Below are positions 28,496 to 37,964 of a DNA stretch of 62,426 nucleotides, piece after piece. The stretch comes from Bacteroidales bacterium (GTDB taxonomy: Bacteria > Bacteroidota > Bacteroidia > Bacteroidales > Paludibacteraceae). The notes under the pieces are model-generated. The model did no database searches. It had not been told where the DNA came from and worked only from the letters and a program-made list of their open reading frames with translations. The stretch is from positions 1 through 62,426 of the forward strand of contig DUQS01000047.1 of NCBI GenBank assembly GCA_012837685.1. The letters are read 5' to 3'. The number at the start of each line of letters is the position of its first letter. The first letter of the stretch is position 1. The position numbers and the translations under genes were made by a program.

Positions 28496-29566
28496 TTATT
28501 TGTCGAATATACCCCTTATTTTGGAGTTTTTATTTTTAAGTCCGTCAAGGTTGAAGCGCACGACGAGTTGTTGTTGATGACTTAGTTTGTCGCCTAAAGT
28601 GTAGTGGAAGTTCCACGAAAAATAGCAACTCACAAAACTGCGACGGATAATGTAAAAGAACAAATCGGTGCGATTGTAGAGCCGAGCTTGATAAAATGGG
28701 TCGCCTTGGCTGAGCAATGTGCCGTATTTAGCATAGAGCGGCATAAGGTTTTCGCCTAAATACAAGCGGTTTTCCATGCCGATAAATTTCCAGCGCAGAA
28801 AAAAATCTATTTTGCAGCCTTGCGATATGTACGTTATTTCGTCTTTGCGGTCGCGCTGAAGTCCTACAATGTAACCTACTTGAAAAGATAACGAATCGAG
28901 TGGCGTTTTATTCGAAAAATCAATACCTATAAACGGATTGAGGTAAAGGTCGTCACAAACACCGAGGTATGGCTGGTCGTCCGATTTACCGGCTAAATGG
29001 TTGAGTTGGGCGTAGCCTCCCGTGTAAAACCATTTGTAGTTGAATCTGCCATCGATTATAAGGCGAAAGGCTTCGCGCGTATTGGAACTTTGCATGCCGC
29101 GCCAATCGCACAAAAACTCGGCAAATCCCCATTTTGAAGCATATTGAAACAGTCCGCCTTGTATGTTTGGATGGCCGTATGCCATCGAATCACTCATCAG
29201 ATAGTCGGGTAGGGCGCGGTATAGTTGCGAATAGGGAATTGCGCCCAAATTTACGGTAAATCCCTGTTGACGATATTGGTAGTAGAGCGTTGGATAGAGG
29301 CGTGCCGAACGCCATGATGCACCAAATGGCTGTATGTAGCTTACGCCACCCATTAATTTATGACTTCCGTCGAGCGAATCTTGAAATCCGACACCTATTT
29401 CGGGCGAAAGGCGTGTTCCAAAAATAGTTTTTGATTGCTGGAGGTTACTGTGATATTCGCGGTTGTCGAAATAGCTTACGAAATCAACGTTATAAAGGAA
29501 TTTTTGTGCGTTCAAATTGGCTAAAATTCCTAAGGAGAAGATGGCGAAAAGCAAAATCTTTTTCAT
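28496..29566 (-). CDS. Uncharacterised outer membrane beta-barrel protein
   Basis: This 356-residue protein has a signal peptide (MKKILLFAIFSLGILANLNAQ, probable cleavage after Ala-Gln). The rest is rich in alternating aromatic and polar residues (YPTLYYQYRQQGFTVNLGAI, QLVVRFNLDGL), as in outer membrane barrels. No Cys-rich, enzymatic or TonB-plug motif is seen. The ATG at 29566 is preferred over a TTG two codons earlier because it opens the signal peptide. It sits between rsgA (gap 18) and a histidine kinase (gap 6), possibly coupling envelope sensing with the kinase, which is inference. The family is not recognised. Confidence 0.65.
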   Translation of the reverse strand: MKKILLFAIFSLGILANLNAQKFLYNVDFVSYFDNREYHSNLQQSKTIFGTRLSPEIGVGFQDSLDGSHKLMGGVSYIQPFGASWRSARLYPTLYYQYRQQGFTVNLGAIPYSQLYRALPDYLMSDSMAYGHPNIQGGLFQYASKWGFAEFLCDWRGMQSSNTREAFRLIIDGRFNYKWFYTGGYAQLNHLAGKSDDQPYLGVCDDLYLNPFIGIDFSNKTPLDSLSFQVGYIVGLQRDRKDEITYISQGCKIDFFLRWKFIGMENRLYLGENLMPLYAKYGTLLSQGDPFYQARLYNRTDLFFYIIRRSFVSCYFSWNFHYTLGDKLSHQQQLVVRFNLDGLKNKNSKIRGIFDK

Positions 29567-29584
29567 ATTCAATTGATTGTTTTA

Positions 29585-30496
29585 TTATCTGTATTTTCCT
29601 TCGTTCACATCTTCTAAAATGGACAAGTAGCTTTCGTAGCGCGATTGTGCAATGCGATGTTCGGAAAGGGCTTTGAGAACGGCGCAATCCGGTTCGTGGC
29701 GGTGTGAGCAGTTCCCGAAGTAACATTTTTTTGAAGCTTTAAAAATTTCCGGAAAAAAATGTCCGATTTCATTTTCATCCATATCCACCATACCAAAGCC
29801 TTTAATGCCAGGCGTGTCGATGATGAAGGTGTCGGGTGCTACTTCGTACATTTCAGAAAATGTTGTGGTGTGTACACCTTTGAGGTGCGATGCCGAAATT
29901 TCGCCGATTTTTGCATCGCCGTCGGGCACCACGTGGTTGATGATGGTTGATTTACCCACACCCGAATTGCCTGATAATAAGGTAATTTTACCGTTTAACA
30001 AATTTCTTAGTTGTGCCAAACCTTTGCCTTGTTCTGCCACAATGTGAAGACATTGATAGCCAATGCTTTCATAAAGGTATGTCAATGCTTCTAAGTAGTC
30101 AAGTTCATCGTTTTCCAGCAGGTCTATTTTGTTGAAAACCAAAATGGTAGGAATTCGGTAGGCTTCGGCTGTTGCCAAAAAACGGTCGATGAAAATGGTT
30201 AAAGTAACCGGCTGTTTGAGCGTTATCACCAGCATTGCTTGGTCGATGTTGGCGGCGAGGATATGTAACTGTTTTGACAAGTTAGTGGGTTTGCGCACAA
30301 TGTAGTTTTTGCGGTCGTGCAGTTTGGTTATGTAGCCTGTTTCGTCAAAATCCACACGGTCGCCTACGACTACGGGACTGGTGCTTTTGATGCCCTTTAT
30401 ACGAAAAGAGCCTTTCATTCTGCATAAGGTTGTTGCGCCGTCCTTCGTGCGAACGAGGTAGTCGTTTCCTGTGTTTTTAATAACTAAACCTGTCAT
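29585..30496 (-). CDS. rsgA: Ribosome small subunit-dependent GTPase A
   Basis: RsgA is a circularly permuted GTPase that checks late 30S subunit assembly. The start at 30496 (MTGLVIKNTG) is chosen over a start 45 bases upstream because it opens the OB domain. The G4 motif (VFNKIDLL) precedes G1 (GNSGVGKSTIINHV) and G3 (DTPGIKGFG), which is the hallmark permuted order. A C-terminal zinc knuckle (CYFGNCSHRHEPDC) follows. The 303-residue length is normal. It lies 67 bases after frr with another translation-linked neighbourhood upstream. Confidence 0.95.
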   Translation of the reverse strand: MTGLVIKNTGNDYLVRTKDGATTLCRMKGSFRIKGIKSTSPVVVGDRVDFDETGYITKLHDRKNYIVRKPTNLSKQLHILAANIDQAMLVITLKQPVTLTIFIDRFLATAEAYRIPTILVFNKIDLLENDELDYLEALTYLYESIGYQCLHIVAEQGKGLAQLRNLLNGKITLLSGNSGVGKSTIINHVVPDGDAKIGEISASHLKGVHTTTFSEMYEVAPDTFIIDTPGIKGFGMVDMDENEIGHFFPEIFKASKKCYFGNCSHRHEPDCAVLKALSEHRIAQSRYESYLSILEDVNEGKYR

Positions 30497-30563
30497 TTTG
30501 CAATCAAAGCCATAGTGGTGTGAGAAGGCTCGTTGTTGCACTTGTTTTGTAGCGTGCGTTTTT

Positions 30564-31130
30564 TTAAACGGTCATAATCTCTTTTTCTTTATTAGCCAAA
30601 AGAGCGTCCACTTTTTTTATGTATTCGTCGTGTATTTTTTGTACTTCGCCTTCTCCGTCTTTTTGTGCATCTTCTGAAAGTCCGTTTTTCAATTCTTTTT
30701 TCAATCCGTCAATTGCTTCACGGCGTGCGTTACGGATGCTGATTTTGGCTTCTTCACCGGCTGAATTACAGGTTTTAACTAACTGTTTGCGCCGTTCTTC
30801 CGTTAAAGGAGGCATGCAAAGGCGGATGATTTCGCCGTTGTTTACCGGTGTAATGCCTACGTCGGATGCTAAAATTGCTTTTTCGATGACACCAATCATC
30901 GTTTTTTCCCATGGTTGTATGGCGATAGTTTTAGCATCGGGAGTAGAAATGGACGAAACATTGGAAAGCGGTACCACGTCGCCGTAGTATTCAACTCTTA
31001 TGCCGTCCAAAATGCGTATGTTAGCCTTTCCTGCGCGGATACGTGCCAAGACTTCGTCCAAGTGTGTGATGGTTTTTCCCATCTCTTCCGAAGCCAAATC
31101 CAAATAAATTTGTACTTGTTCGTTTGCCAT
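30564..31130 (-). CDS. frr: Ribosome recycling factor
   Basis: This factor, with EF-G, splits post-termination ribosomes. It has 188 residues, close to the usual 185. It has the three-helix-bundle pattern with the conserved [16 protein letters not shown] hinge region and the C-terminal helix with [19 protein letters not shown]. It starts an apparent minus-strand run of frr, rsgA, outer membrane protein and histidine kinase. A -7 element (TATTTTTG, minus strand, 31219-31226) lies about 90 bases upstream, but the -33 box is not evident. Confidence 0.95.
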   Translation of the reverse strand: MANEQVQIYLDLASEEMGKTITHLDEVLARIRAGKANIRILDGIRVEYYGDVVPLSNVSSISTPDAKTIAIQPWEKTMIGVIEKAILASDVGITPVNNGEIIRLCMPPLTEERRKQLVKTCNSAGEEAKISIRNARREAIDGLKKELKNGLSEDAQKDGEGEVQKIHDEYIKKVDALLANKEKEIMTV

Positions 31131-31280
31131 AATGTGTGTTTTTTAGAATGGTTATTTAAATTATTTTTTTTACAAGATTTTCTAATGGTTTCAATACATT
31201 AATCTATTTATGTGAAAACAAAAATACAACTTTTTTTTGAAATGTGTATAATTACATTGTTTTTTATCACATTGCCGATT

Positions 31281-32033
31281 TTAGAGCACTATTTTTTCCG
31301 ATAATTTTTCGGAACGAACAATGTAAATTCCTTTCGGTAAATCGGCTACCGACAATCGGTTATTAGTTAAGTTCTTTTCCAATAGCTTATTGCCAAGTAG
31401 TGTATAGATTTCTACCATGGCGTTGTCGGCTATTCCGGTTATAATCAATGAAGCGCCTTCTTTGCGTATTTCCATTTTTTTACTTACGACGGTCTCCAAT
31501 GCTGACGGTGTCCATGTTGTGTCGCGTATTTCGAACCACTGCATACGAAGATATTGTGTAGAACCTAATTCGTTGCCATATTCAAAACGTACGCGGCGAA
31601 TGTTTCGTTGTTCATTTTTAAATACAAATACGGCAGAGTTGAAGTATTTGTTGGTGCCGGAGGTAAAGTCCGCCCCGTCCAATTCAATGTTCAAAGTCTC
31701 AACGGCTGTACTGTCGGCGTTCAAGCCTATAAGTTGGCATTGTTTTTTGCCTCCTGACGGCATGAAAATTTCCATAACAATAGCCAAAGCGTTATTTTGT
31801 GCATCGAATAGTTGCGATGTCAAAAAGTCGCCGTTCAGTTTGAAAGGCATAAAATAGACATTGTTTTTGTTGGTTTGTGGATTGCTCGACGTCCAACCGT
31901 TGATGAGCGAACGCTGGTAACCTGCTTCGGTGTAGTAGGTAGCCCAAGCGTTGGTTTTGCCGTCCTGTACGCGGAAAGCAAAAACAGAACTAATGTAAAT
32001 TGTTAAGAAACAGAAAACAGCTAATCGTTTCAT
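31281..32033 (-). CDS. Secreted protein with type IX (type A) C-terminal sorting domain
   Basis: This 250-residue protein has a signal sequence (MKRLAVFCFLTIYISSVFA) and a C-terminal domain of about 65 residues that reads as a type A sorting signal of the type IX system (MVEIYTLLGNKLLEKNLT, ending DLPKGIYIVRSEKLSEKIVL). It should therefore be exported by the SprA machinery and released or anchored at the surface. The central 150 residues resemble a discoidin- or PCMD-like carbohydrate-binding beta-sandwich (YMPFKLNGDFLTSQLFDAQNN ... VRFEYGNELGSTQYLRMQWFEIRD). The ligand is unknown. It is separated from efp by a terminator. Confidence 0.8.
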   Translation of the reverse strand: MKRLAVFCFLTIYISSVFAFRVQDGKTNAWATYYTEAGYQRSLINGWTSSNPQTNKNNVYFMPFKLNGDFLTSQLFDAQNNALAIVMEIFMPSGGKKQCQLIGLNADSTAVETLNIELDGADFTSGTNKYFNSAVFVFKNEQRNIRRVRFEYGNELGSTQYLRMQWFEIRDTTWTPSALETVVSKKMEIRKEGASLIITGIADNAMVEIYTLLGNKLLEKNLTNNRLSVADLPKGIYIVRSEKLSEKIVL

Positions 32034-32049
32034 TTTGTGTTACTATTTA

Positions 32050-32088
32050 GATAAAAAAGACGCTCCAACACCATTTGGAGCGTCTGAA
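32050..32088 (-). terminator. Intrinsic terminator of efp
   Basis: The 11-bp stem AGACGCTCCAA / TTGGAGCGTCT with a six-base loop is followed, on the minus strand, by TTTTTTA. It lies about 20 bases past the efp stop. Confidence 0.9.
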
Positions 32089-32103
32089 AAATAGTGGTAT
32101 TAT

Positions 32104-32667
32104 TTATTTTGCTCGTTCTATATACGAACCGTCTCGAGTGTCAATTCTGATGCGTTCACCGGTATCGATAAATAGCGGTACGCGTACGGTGGCACCATTT
32201 TCCATCGTGGCTGGTTTTAGAGCGTTAGTTGCCGTATCGCCTTTTAATCCCGGCTCGGTGTAGGCTACCGTCAGTTCAACTTTTGTGGGCAATTCAGCGT
32301 ATAAAACGGTTTCCGAAGAAGCATCAAATATAACATCGACTACAAAGCCTTCGCACAAAAAATCTACACCGACAATTTTTTCTTTTGCGATGGGAATTTG
32401 TTCATAGGTTTCCTGATTCATAAAAATGAAATCTTCGTTATCCTTGTACAGATATTGGTATTGGCGGCGTTCAACACGCACGTCTTCCAATTTTTCTCCG
32501 ATATTAAAACGGCGTTCGATTACCGCACCCGATACGACATCTTTCAATTTAACACGCATAATGGTATTACCCTTTCCGGGTTTAACGTGCAAAAATTCAA
32601 TTACAAAATAGAGTTTGCCATCCATGCGGATGCAAGTACCGTTCTTCACGTCTTGCGAATTAATCAT
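32104..32667 (-). CDS. efp: Translation elongation factor P
   Basis: EF-P relieves ribosomes stalled at polyproline stretches. The 187-residue protein has the three-domain beta layout. The tip loop of domain I, HVKPGKGNTIMRVKLKD, carries Lys32, the residue modified by EpmA in E. coli or occupied by Arg in other lineages. The end IDTRDGSYIERAK matches the family. It has its own promoter at 32707-32738 and a terminator downstream, so it is probably monocistronic. Confidence 0.96.
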   Translation of the reverse strand: MINSQDVKNGTCIRMDGKLYFVIEFLHVKPGKGNTIMRVKLKDVVSGAVIERRFNIGEKLEDVRVERRQYQYLYKDNEDFIFMNQETYEQIPIAKEKIVGVDFLCEGFVVDVIFDASSETVLYAELPTKVELTVAYTEPGLKGDTATNALKPATMENGATVRVPLFIDTGERIRIDTRDGSYIERAK

Positions 32668-32706
32668 ATCTTTCTAAGATTTTAATGTTATTTAATATAT
32701 GAAAAA

Positions 32707-32738
32707 CAAAAGTATTCATTTTTCTCCAAATGTGCAAA
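32707..32738 (-). promoter_or_regulatory. Bacteroidota-type promoter for efp
   Basis: On the minus strand TTTG (32738-32735), a 20-base gap and TACTTTTG (32714-32707) match the consensus. The efp ATG is about 40 bases downstream. Confidence 0.75.
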
Positions 32739-32842
32739 TGTTTTTTATAAAACACTCGATTTTTGTAAGCAAAATTTGATTGTCGTTTTATTGGTATTTT
32801 GTCGGATGCCTTTACAAACGGCACCGGCAGTTGCTTACAAAT

Positions 32843-33502
32843 TTATATTTTTTCACCGAAAGCCAAATCGCCGGCATCACCTAAACCGGGAATAATGTAT
32901 GATTGGTCGTTCAATTCAGGGTCAATGGCAACTGTCCAAACAACGGTTTTTGTGCCTTTGAAATAGTTGTATATGTAGTCGATAGCTCTTTGGCTTGCAA
33001 TAATGGAAGCGATGTGAATGCATTTGGGTTTACCTTTACTTTTCAGGGCTTCGTAGGACAATTCCATAGAACCTCCTGTGGCAAGCATTGGGTCGCAAAG
33101 TATCAGCGTTTTTCCTTCCAAGTTAGGCGAAGCAATATATTCTACATGAATGTCGAAGTTTGTGTGGCTTTCGTCGGTGTAATGGCGAAAAGCCGACACA
33201 AAGGCATTACCGGCATTGTCGAAATAGTGCAGTAAACCCGCATGAAACGGTAGTCCCGCTCTAAGAATTGAAGCTATAACTACTTCTGTATCGAGCGTAT
33301 TGACGGCAGCAGTGCCAAGCGGCGTAGTTACCACTTCTTTTTTGTACGGCAACGTTTTGCTTATTTCATAGGCTATAATTTCACCAATACGCTCAACGTT
33401 GCGACGAAACCGCATACTGTCCTTTTGGATGTTTACATCGCGAATTTCTTTTAAGAAATGGTTGAGCAGTGAATTTTCTTTGGACAAATCACGAATCTGC
33501 AT
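32843..33502 (-). CDS. upp: Uracil phosphoribosyltransferase
   Basis: This cytosolic salvage enzyme joins uracil with PRPP to form UMP. The ATG at 33502 is preferred over a TTG two codons upstream. The 219-residue protein has the PRPP-binding loop LCDPMLATGGSMELS and the uracil-binding C-terminus IPGLGDAGDLAFGEKI. It is 50 or so bases from the end of glyS on the same strand, separated by a terminator, so its own promoter may lie there. Length and motifs are normal. Confidence 0.95.
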   Translation of the reverse strand: MQIRDLSKENSLLNHFLKEIRDVNIQKDSMRFRRNVERIGEIIAYEISKTLPYKKEVVTTPLGTAAVNTLDTEVVIASILRAGLPFHAGLLHYFDNAGNAFVSAFRHYTDESHTNFDIHVEYIASPNLEGKTLILCDPMLATGGSMELSYEALKSKGKPKCIHIASIIASQRAIDYIYNYFKGTKTVVWTVAIDPELNDQSYIIPGLGDAGDLAFGEKI

Positions 33503-33529
33503 TTTCAAACTATTTTAGTATTTGGACGA

Positions 33530-33563
33530 AAAAAAACTATTGACAAAAATCAATAGTTTTTCT
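33530..33563 (-). terminator. Intrinsic terminator of glyS
   Basis: The stem AAAAACTATTGA / TCAATAGTTTTT with a loop of about six bases is followed, on the minus strand, by a run of T. It lies a few bases past the glyS stop and ahead of upp. Confidence 0.85.
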
Positions 33564-33567
33564 TTTT

Positions 33568-35115
33568 CTAAGAAACAATTTTTTTAAACAAATTTTTCAT
33601 ATTCACCGCATCGCCAATTAAATGATGGAGTGAATCAATGTTTACGCGTTCTTGCTCCATGGTATCGCGATAGCGCACAGTAACGCTGTTGTCTTCCAAT
33701 GTTTGGTGGTCAACGGTAATACAGAACGGTGTGCCAATGGCATCCTGACGGCGATAGCGCTTCCCAATAGAATCTTTTTCGTCGTAGGAGCATTTGAATT
33801 CGAATTTCAGTTCGTTCATTATTTCGCGTGCCTTTTCGGGCAAACCATCTTTTCTTACCAACGGCATAATGCACGCTTTGATAGGAGCAAGCACTTCGGG
33901 CAAGCGCAGTACCACACGCGTTTCGCCGTTGTCCAGAGTTTCTTCGCAGTAAGTTGCGCAGATAACGGACAAGAACATTCGGTCTACACCGATGGACGTT
34001 TCAACAACATAAGGTGTGTACGATTGATTGGTTTCGGGGTCGAAATATTCTATTTTTTTGCCCGAATATTTGGCATGCTGGCTCAAATCGAAGTCAGTAC
34101 GGCTGTGTATGCCTTCTACTTCCTTAAATCCAAACGGCATTTCAAATTCAATATCAGTAGCAGCGTTGGCGTAGTGTGCCAGCTTGTCGTGGTCGTGAAA
34201 ACGGTATTTTTCGTCTCCAAATCCAAGAGCTTTGTGCCATTCCATGCGGAGAGATTTCCAATGTTCGAACCATTGTAATTCTTCGCCCGGTTTTACGAAA
34301 AATTGCATTTCCATCTGTTCAAATTCGCGCATGCGGAATACAAATTGACGCGCTACAATTTCGTTACGGAACGCTTTTCCTATTTGTGCGATGCCGAACG
34401 GTATTTTCATACGACCGGTTTTTTGCACGTTAAGGTAATTGACAAAAATGCCTTGTGCTGTTTCGGGACGCAGGTACACTTTAAGCGCACCGTCGGAGGT
34501 GGAACCCATTTCGGTAGAGAACATCAGGTTGAATTGGCGTACGTCCGTCCAATTTTTAGTACCACTAATGGGACAAGCAATTTCTTCGTCGATAATGATT
34601 TGTTTTAATTCATTCAAATCGCTGTCGTTCATTGCTTTAGCGTAGCGTTCGTGTAGCGCATTGCGTTGTGCGATGTATCCCATGACACGCGGATTAGTAC
34701 TTTTGTAGAGTTCAGCATCGAAACTGTCGCCAAATCTTTTAGCGGCTTTTTCTACTTCTTTATTAATTTTGTCGTCGTATTTCGCTATTTGGTCTTCTAT
34801 CAGCACATCGGCACGGTAACGCTTTTTGCTGTCTTTATTATCAATTAGCGGGTCGTTAAAAGCGTCCACATGTCCGGATGCTTTCCACGTTGTCGGATGC
34901 ATAAAAATTGCGGCATCAATGCCTACAATGTTTTCATGCAACAATATCATACTGTCCCACCAATATTTTTTGATGTTATTTTTCAATTCAACACCGTTTT
35001 GACCATAGTCGTAAACGGCACCCAATCCGTCGTAAATTTCGCTTGACGGAAAAACAAACCCATATTCTTTACAATGGGCAACTATCTTTTTAAAAACCTC
35101 TTCTTGTGAAGCCAT
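33568..35115 (-). CDS. glyS: Glycyl-tRNA synthetase, class II alpha2 type
   Basis: The enzyme charges glycine on tRNA-Gly. At 515 residues it is the single-chain dimeric type, not the two-gene alpha/beta type. Class II motifs seen are the motif 1 region MGSTSDGALKVYLRPETAQGI, motif 2 FRNEIVARQFVFRMREFEQME, and motif 3 VVETSIGVDRMFL. The C-terminal anticodon-binding domain (APIKACIMPLVRKDGLPEKARE) ends the protein. A -7 element (TATCTTTG, minus strand, 35139-35146) lies 24 bases upstream. No T-box leader is visible, as expected for this phylum. Confidence 0.96.
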   Translation of the reverse strand: MASQEEVFKKIVAHCKEYGFVFPSSEIYDGLGAVYDYGQNGVELKNNIKKYWWDSMILLHENIVGIDAAIFMHPTTWKASGHVDAFNDPLIDNKDSKKRYRADVLIEDQIAKYDDKINKEVEKAAKRFGDSFDAELYKSTNPRVMGYIAQRNALHERYAKAMNDSDLNELKQIIIDEEIACPISGTKNWTDVRQFNLMFSTEMGSTSDGALKVYLRPETAQGIFVNYLNVQKTGRMKIPFGIAQIGKAFRNEIVARQFVFRMREFEQMEMQFFVKPGEELQWFEHWKSLRMEWHKALGFGDEKYRFHDHDKLAHYANAATDIEFEMPFGFKEVEGIHSRTDFDLSQHAKYSGKKIEYFDPETNQSYTPYVVETSIGVDRMFLSVICATYCEETLDNGETRVVLRLPEVLAPIKACIMPLVRKDGLPEKAREIMNELKFEFKCSYDEKDSIGKRYRRQDAIGTPFCITVDHQTLEDNSVTVRYRDTMEQERVNIDSLHHLIGDAVNMKNLFKKIVS

Positions 35116-35225
35116 AATTACTGATTTTATTTAGCTCGCAAAGATAATAAAAATGTTGATAAAACCGGCTTTATTGGCGGATATTTATTCTATGCCCTAA
35201 AAATTTGATTTTTATAATGAATTCT

Positions 35226-35258
35226 TTTGGCGTATTCGAGGAAAAAAGTGTATCTTTG
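35226..35258 (+). promoter_or_regulatory. Bacteroidota-type promoter for rplY-pth
   Basis: TTTG at 35226-35229, a 21-base gap, then TATCTTTG at 35251-35258. The rplY ATG is at 35346, giving a leader of about 80 bases. Confidence 0.72.
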
Positions 35259-35345
35259 CACCGCTTTTTACGAAAGTATTCGTGTGATGGGAAATTTAGC
35301 CATTACTAAAGCTTAAATTTTGAGTAACACAAAAAAATAAAAACA

Positions 35346-35963
35346 ATGAAAACATTTGAATTGTCCGGAGTTATAAGAAAAGAACTCGGGAAAAAAAGCA
35401 GCAAAGCTGCACGTGCTAAAGAGTTAGTTCCTTGTGTCATCTATGGTGGCGAAAAAGTTAGACATTTTGATACTAAGGAATTAAGTTTGAGAAAATTGGT
35501 TTATACGTCAGAAATTTTCGTCATAAACTTGACGCTTGATGACAAAAAGCCTATTAAAGCTATTTTAAAAGACATTCAATTCCATCCGGTATCGGATAAA
35601 ATTTTACATATCGACTTTTTAGAAGTATTCGAAGATAAACCCATCGTTATGGAAGTGCCTGTTAAATTGCAAGGTTTGGCAATCGGTGTTCGTTCCGGTG
35701 GTAAGTTAAGTCTCGAAATGCGTAAACTGAAAGTGAAAGGTTTGTATAAGGATATTCCTGAATTGATTACCATAAATGTTGAAAAATTGGATTTGGGTAA
35801 AACTATTCAAGTTAAATCGATGAAGATGGATAATCTTGAGTTCTTGAACGCACCCAACAGTGTTATCTGTTCTGTTAAAATGACACGTGTAGCACGTGGC
35901 ATGGATGTAGATGGTAATGCAACCGCAGCTACAACAACTACAACAGAAAAGGCGGACGAATAA
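35346..35963 (+). CDS. rplY: 50S ribosomal protein L25 / general stress protein Ctc
   Basis: This 5S rRNA-binding protein is the long (Ctc/TL5) form: an N-terminal L25 domain (residues 1-90, with [13 protein letters not shown]) and a C-terminal beta domain ([29 protein letters not shown]). The last 20 residues are a low-complexity Thr/Ala tail. The 205-residue length is normal for Bacteroidota. Pth follows after 10 bases, the classic rplY-pth pair. Confidence 0.95.
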   Translation: MKTFELSGVIRKELGKKSSKAARAKELVPCVIYGGEKVRHFDTKELSLRKLVYTSEIFVINLTLDDKKPIKAILKDIQFHPVSDKILHIDFLEVFEDKPIVMEVPVKLQGLAIGVRSGGKLSLEMRKLKVKGLYKDIPELITINVEKLDLGKTIQVKSMKMDNLEFLNAPNSVICSVKMTRVARGMDVDGNATAATTTTTEKADE

Positions 35964-35973
35964 TTTTATTAAA

Positions 35974-36537
35974 ATGAAATATCTGATTGTCGGATTGGGC
36001 AACATCGGTGACGAATACGCTCATACCCGTCATAATATGGGATTTGAAACATTGGACGCTTTTGCAAAAGCGTCCAATGTTGCTTTTAGCGACAAACGTT
36101 ACGGCGCCGTTGCTTTATGCCGATTAAAGGGGCACGAACTGATACTTTTGAAACCTTCTACCTATGTGAATTTGAGTGGTAATGCAGTGCGTTACTGGAT
36201 GCAAAAAGAAAAAGTACCGTTGGAACAGGTGCTGGTGGTAGTGGACGATTTGGCGTTGCCGTTTGGCATGCTTCGTTTGAAACCTAATGGCAGTGCGGCA
36301 GGGCATAATGGATTAAAGCACATTGAAGAAACGCTCGGAACGCAAAATTATGCCCGCTTACGGTTTGGAATTGACAACAATTATGCACGCGGCGGACAAA
36401 TTGACTATGTGTTGGGACACTTGACTGATGAAGAGAAAGAAGTCCTTCCGCAAAGGCTCGAAATGGCTGTAGAGATGATAAAATGTTTCTGTTTGTCGGG
36501 CATACAAACCGCTATGAATTTGTACAATAATAAGTAA
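35974..36537 (+). CDS. pth: Peptidyl-tRNA hydrolase
   Basis: This enzyme recycles peptidyl-tRNAs dropped from ribosomes. The ATG at 35974 ([12 protein letters not shown]) is used; an in-frame extension upstream lies inside rplY. The catalytic His is in [13 protein letters not shown], and [27 protein letters not shown] is the family signature. The 187-residue length is normal. It is translated after rplY and followed by a bidirectional terminator. Confidence 0.96.
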   Translation: MKYLIVGLGNIGDEYAHTRHNMGFETLDAFAKASNVAFSDKRYGAVALCRLKGHELILLKPSTYVNLSGNAVRYWMQKEKVPLEQVLVVVDDLALPFGMLRLKPNGSAAGHNGLKHIEETLGTQNYARLRFGIDNNYARGGQIDYVLGHLTDEEKEVLPQRLEMAVEMIKCFCLSGIQTAMNLYNNK

Positions 36538-36555
36538 ATGAGGATATTAACGCAA

Positions 36556-36588
36556 TAAAAAACACGGACGAAAGTCCGTGTTTTTTTG
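36556..36588. terminator. Bidirectional terminator between pth and tig
   Basis: The stem AAAAACACGGAC / GTCCGTGTTTTT with a GAAA tetraloop is flanked by A residues on one side and T residues on the other. It lies between two converging genes and serves both. Confidence 0.9.
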
Positions 36589-36608
36589 TTATTGTGTGTC
36601 GTGAAAAA

Positions 36609-37964
36609 TTACTTTTCTTCGAACATTTTGTTGAAATCTTGGTAAGATATTTCTTTGGTTTCCAACTTAATGGATTCTTTTACTTTGTCCAATACTTTTT
36701 CTTCTATAATTCTCTCAATCATATTTTTTACAGCATCCTCTTTTTTGAGTGATTCTTGTGCGTAGTTTTCCAAAATGTCGTCGGGAACGTTGTTCATGCC
36801 GTATTGCGCAAATTGCATTTTAGCGATTTTCTTCGCATAGGCGTTGATGTCGTCTTTTTCTATTTTACATTCGTATTGTTTCGACAGTTTGTTTTTTACC
36901 AAATACCATTTTAAGTCGTCCAGCATTATGGGGAACTCTTTATCCAAGGTTTCTGGAGTCAGGTTGTCGTTGGTGCTCAGCACCCAACGTTTCAAAAATG
37001 CTTCGGGGAACTCCACATCTTTCATTTTCTTCAAGATAACTTCTTTGGCATCCAAGGCAAATTTATACTCGCTGTCCGAAACATACGATTCTTTAATGCC
37101 TTCAGCTACTTTTGCGCGGAATTCAGCTTTGGTAGTTACTTTGCCTTCGCCCAACACTTTATCGAATAGCGATTGGTCAATAGCCGATTCAACGTAGCGC
37201 GTAATGTTTTGTATGGTAAATGAAAAATTCGATTTCAGTTCTTTGGCTTCTTCTTTGGAAATTTTCATTAATGACGATATTTCCACTTCGTTATTGAAAG
37301 CTTTTTGAGGATTGAAGATGATGGTGTCGCCTTTTTTTGCATTGACAAACAGCTCTTTCTGTGCTTTAGTCATGCGGTCGGCAGCCATTACAGCGTCTTC
37401 TACGCGTATACCGTCGGTTTTGGGTGTTTTGTTGGTATTGAGCTCTATCAGCTCGCCTTTCAACATATCTTTTTCTTCAACGGTGTCCACTGTTTCGTAT
37501 TTGCCGAAACGGCTGGTGTACGATTTTATTTGGTTGTCCACCATTTCGTCATTAACGATGATGTCGTAGTATTTTATTTTGTCTTTTTTGTTCAAGTTTA
37601 TCTCAAATTCGGGTGCCAGAGCGAGGTCGAACAAAAATTCAAACTCTTCGTCAGTATCGAAGTTTATCGGTTTTTGGTCGGTTTCGTTGGGTAGCGGTTC
37701 GCCCAGTATATTCAAATCATTTTCTTTGATGTAGTTCATCAACGAATCGGAGATGATTTTGTTAATTTCTTCAGCAAAAATGGCTTTGCCGTACATCTTT
37801 TTGATTAAGCCAAGCGGCACCATGCCCGGACGGAATCCCGGAATATTGGCTTTTTTACGGTACTCTTTCAGTTGTTTTTCTACTTTTTCGGCATAGTCTG
37901 ATTTGGAAACTTGAATGCCAATAGTGGTGTTTATGGCATCTACATCTTTTCGTACAATGTTCAT
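36609..37964 (-). CDS. tig: Trigger factor
   Basis: Trigger factor is a ribosome-bound chaperone with peptidyl-prolyl isomerase fold. The ATG at 37964 (MNIVRKDVD) is preferred over a TTG two codons upstream. The 451-residue protein has the ribosome-docking region with KKANIPGFRPGMVPLGLIKKMYG, a degenerate-looking isomerase domain (about residues 150-240) and a long helical C-terminal domain. The ribosome-binding loop resembles the G-F-R-x-G-x-x-P signature. A -7 element (TAACTTTG, minus strand, 38019-38026) lies 55 bases upstream. Confidence 0.93.
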   Translation of the reverse strand: MNIVRKDVDAINTTIGIQVSKSDYAEKVEKQLKEYRKKANIPGFRPGMVPLGLIKKMYGKAIFAEEINKIISDSLMNYIKENDLNILGEPLPNETDQKPINFDTDEEFEFLFDLALAPEFEINLNKKDKIKYYDIIVNDEMVDNQIKSYTSRFGKYETVDTVEEKDMLKGELIELNTNKTPKTDGIRVEDAVMAADRMTKAQKELFVNAKKGDTIIFNPQKAFNNEVEISSLMKISKEEAKELKSNFSFTIQNITRYVESAIDQSLFDKVLGEGKVTTKAEFRAKVAEGIKESYVSDSEYKFALDAKEVILKKMKDVEFPEAFLKRWVLSTNDNLTPETLDKEFPIMLDDLKWYLVKNKLSKQYECKIEKDDINAYAKKIAKMQFAQYGMNNVPDDILENYAQESLKKEDAVKNMIERIIEEKVLDKVKESIKLETKEISYQDFNKMFEEK

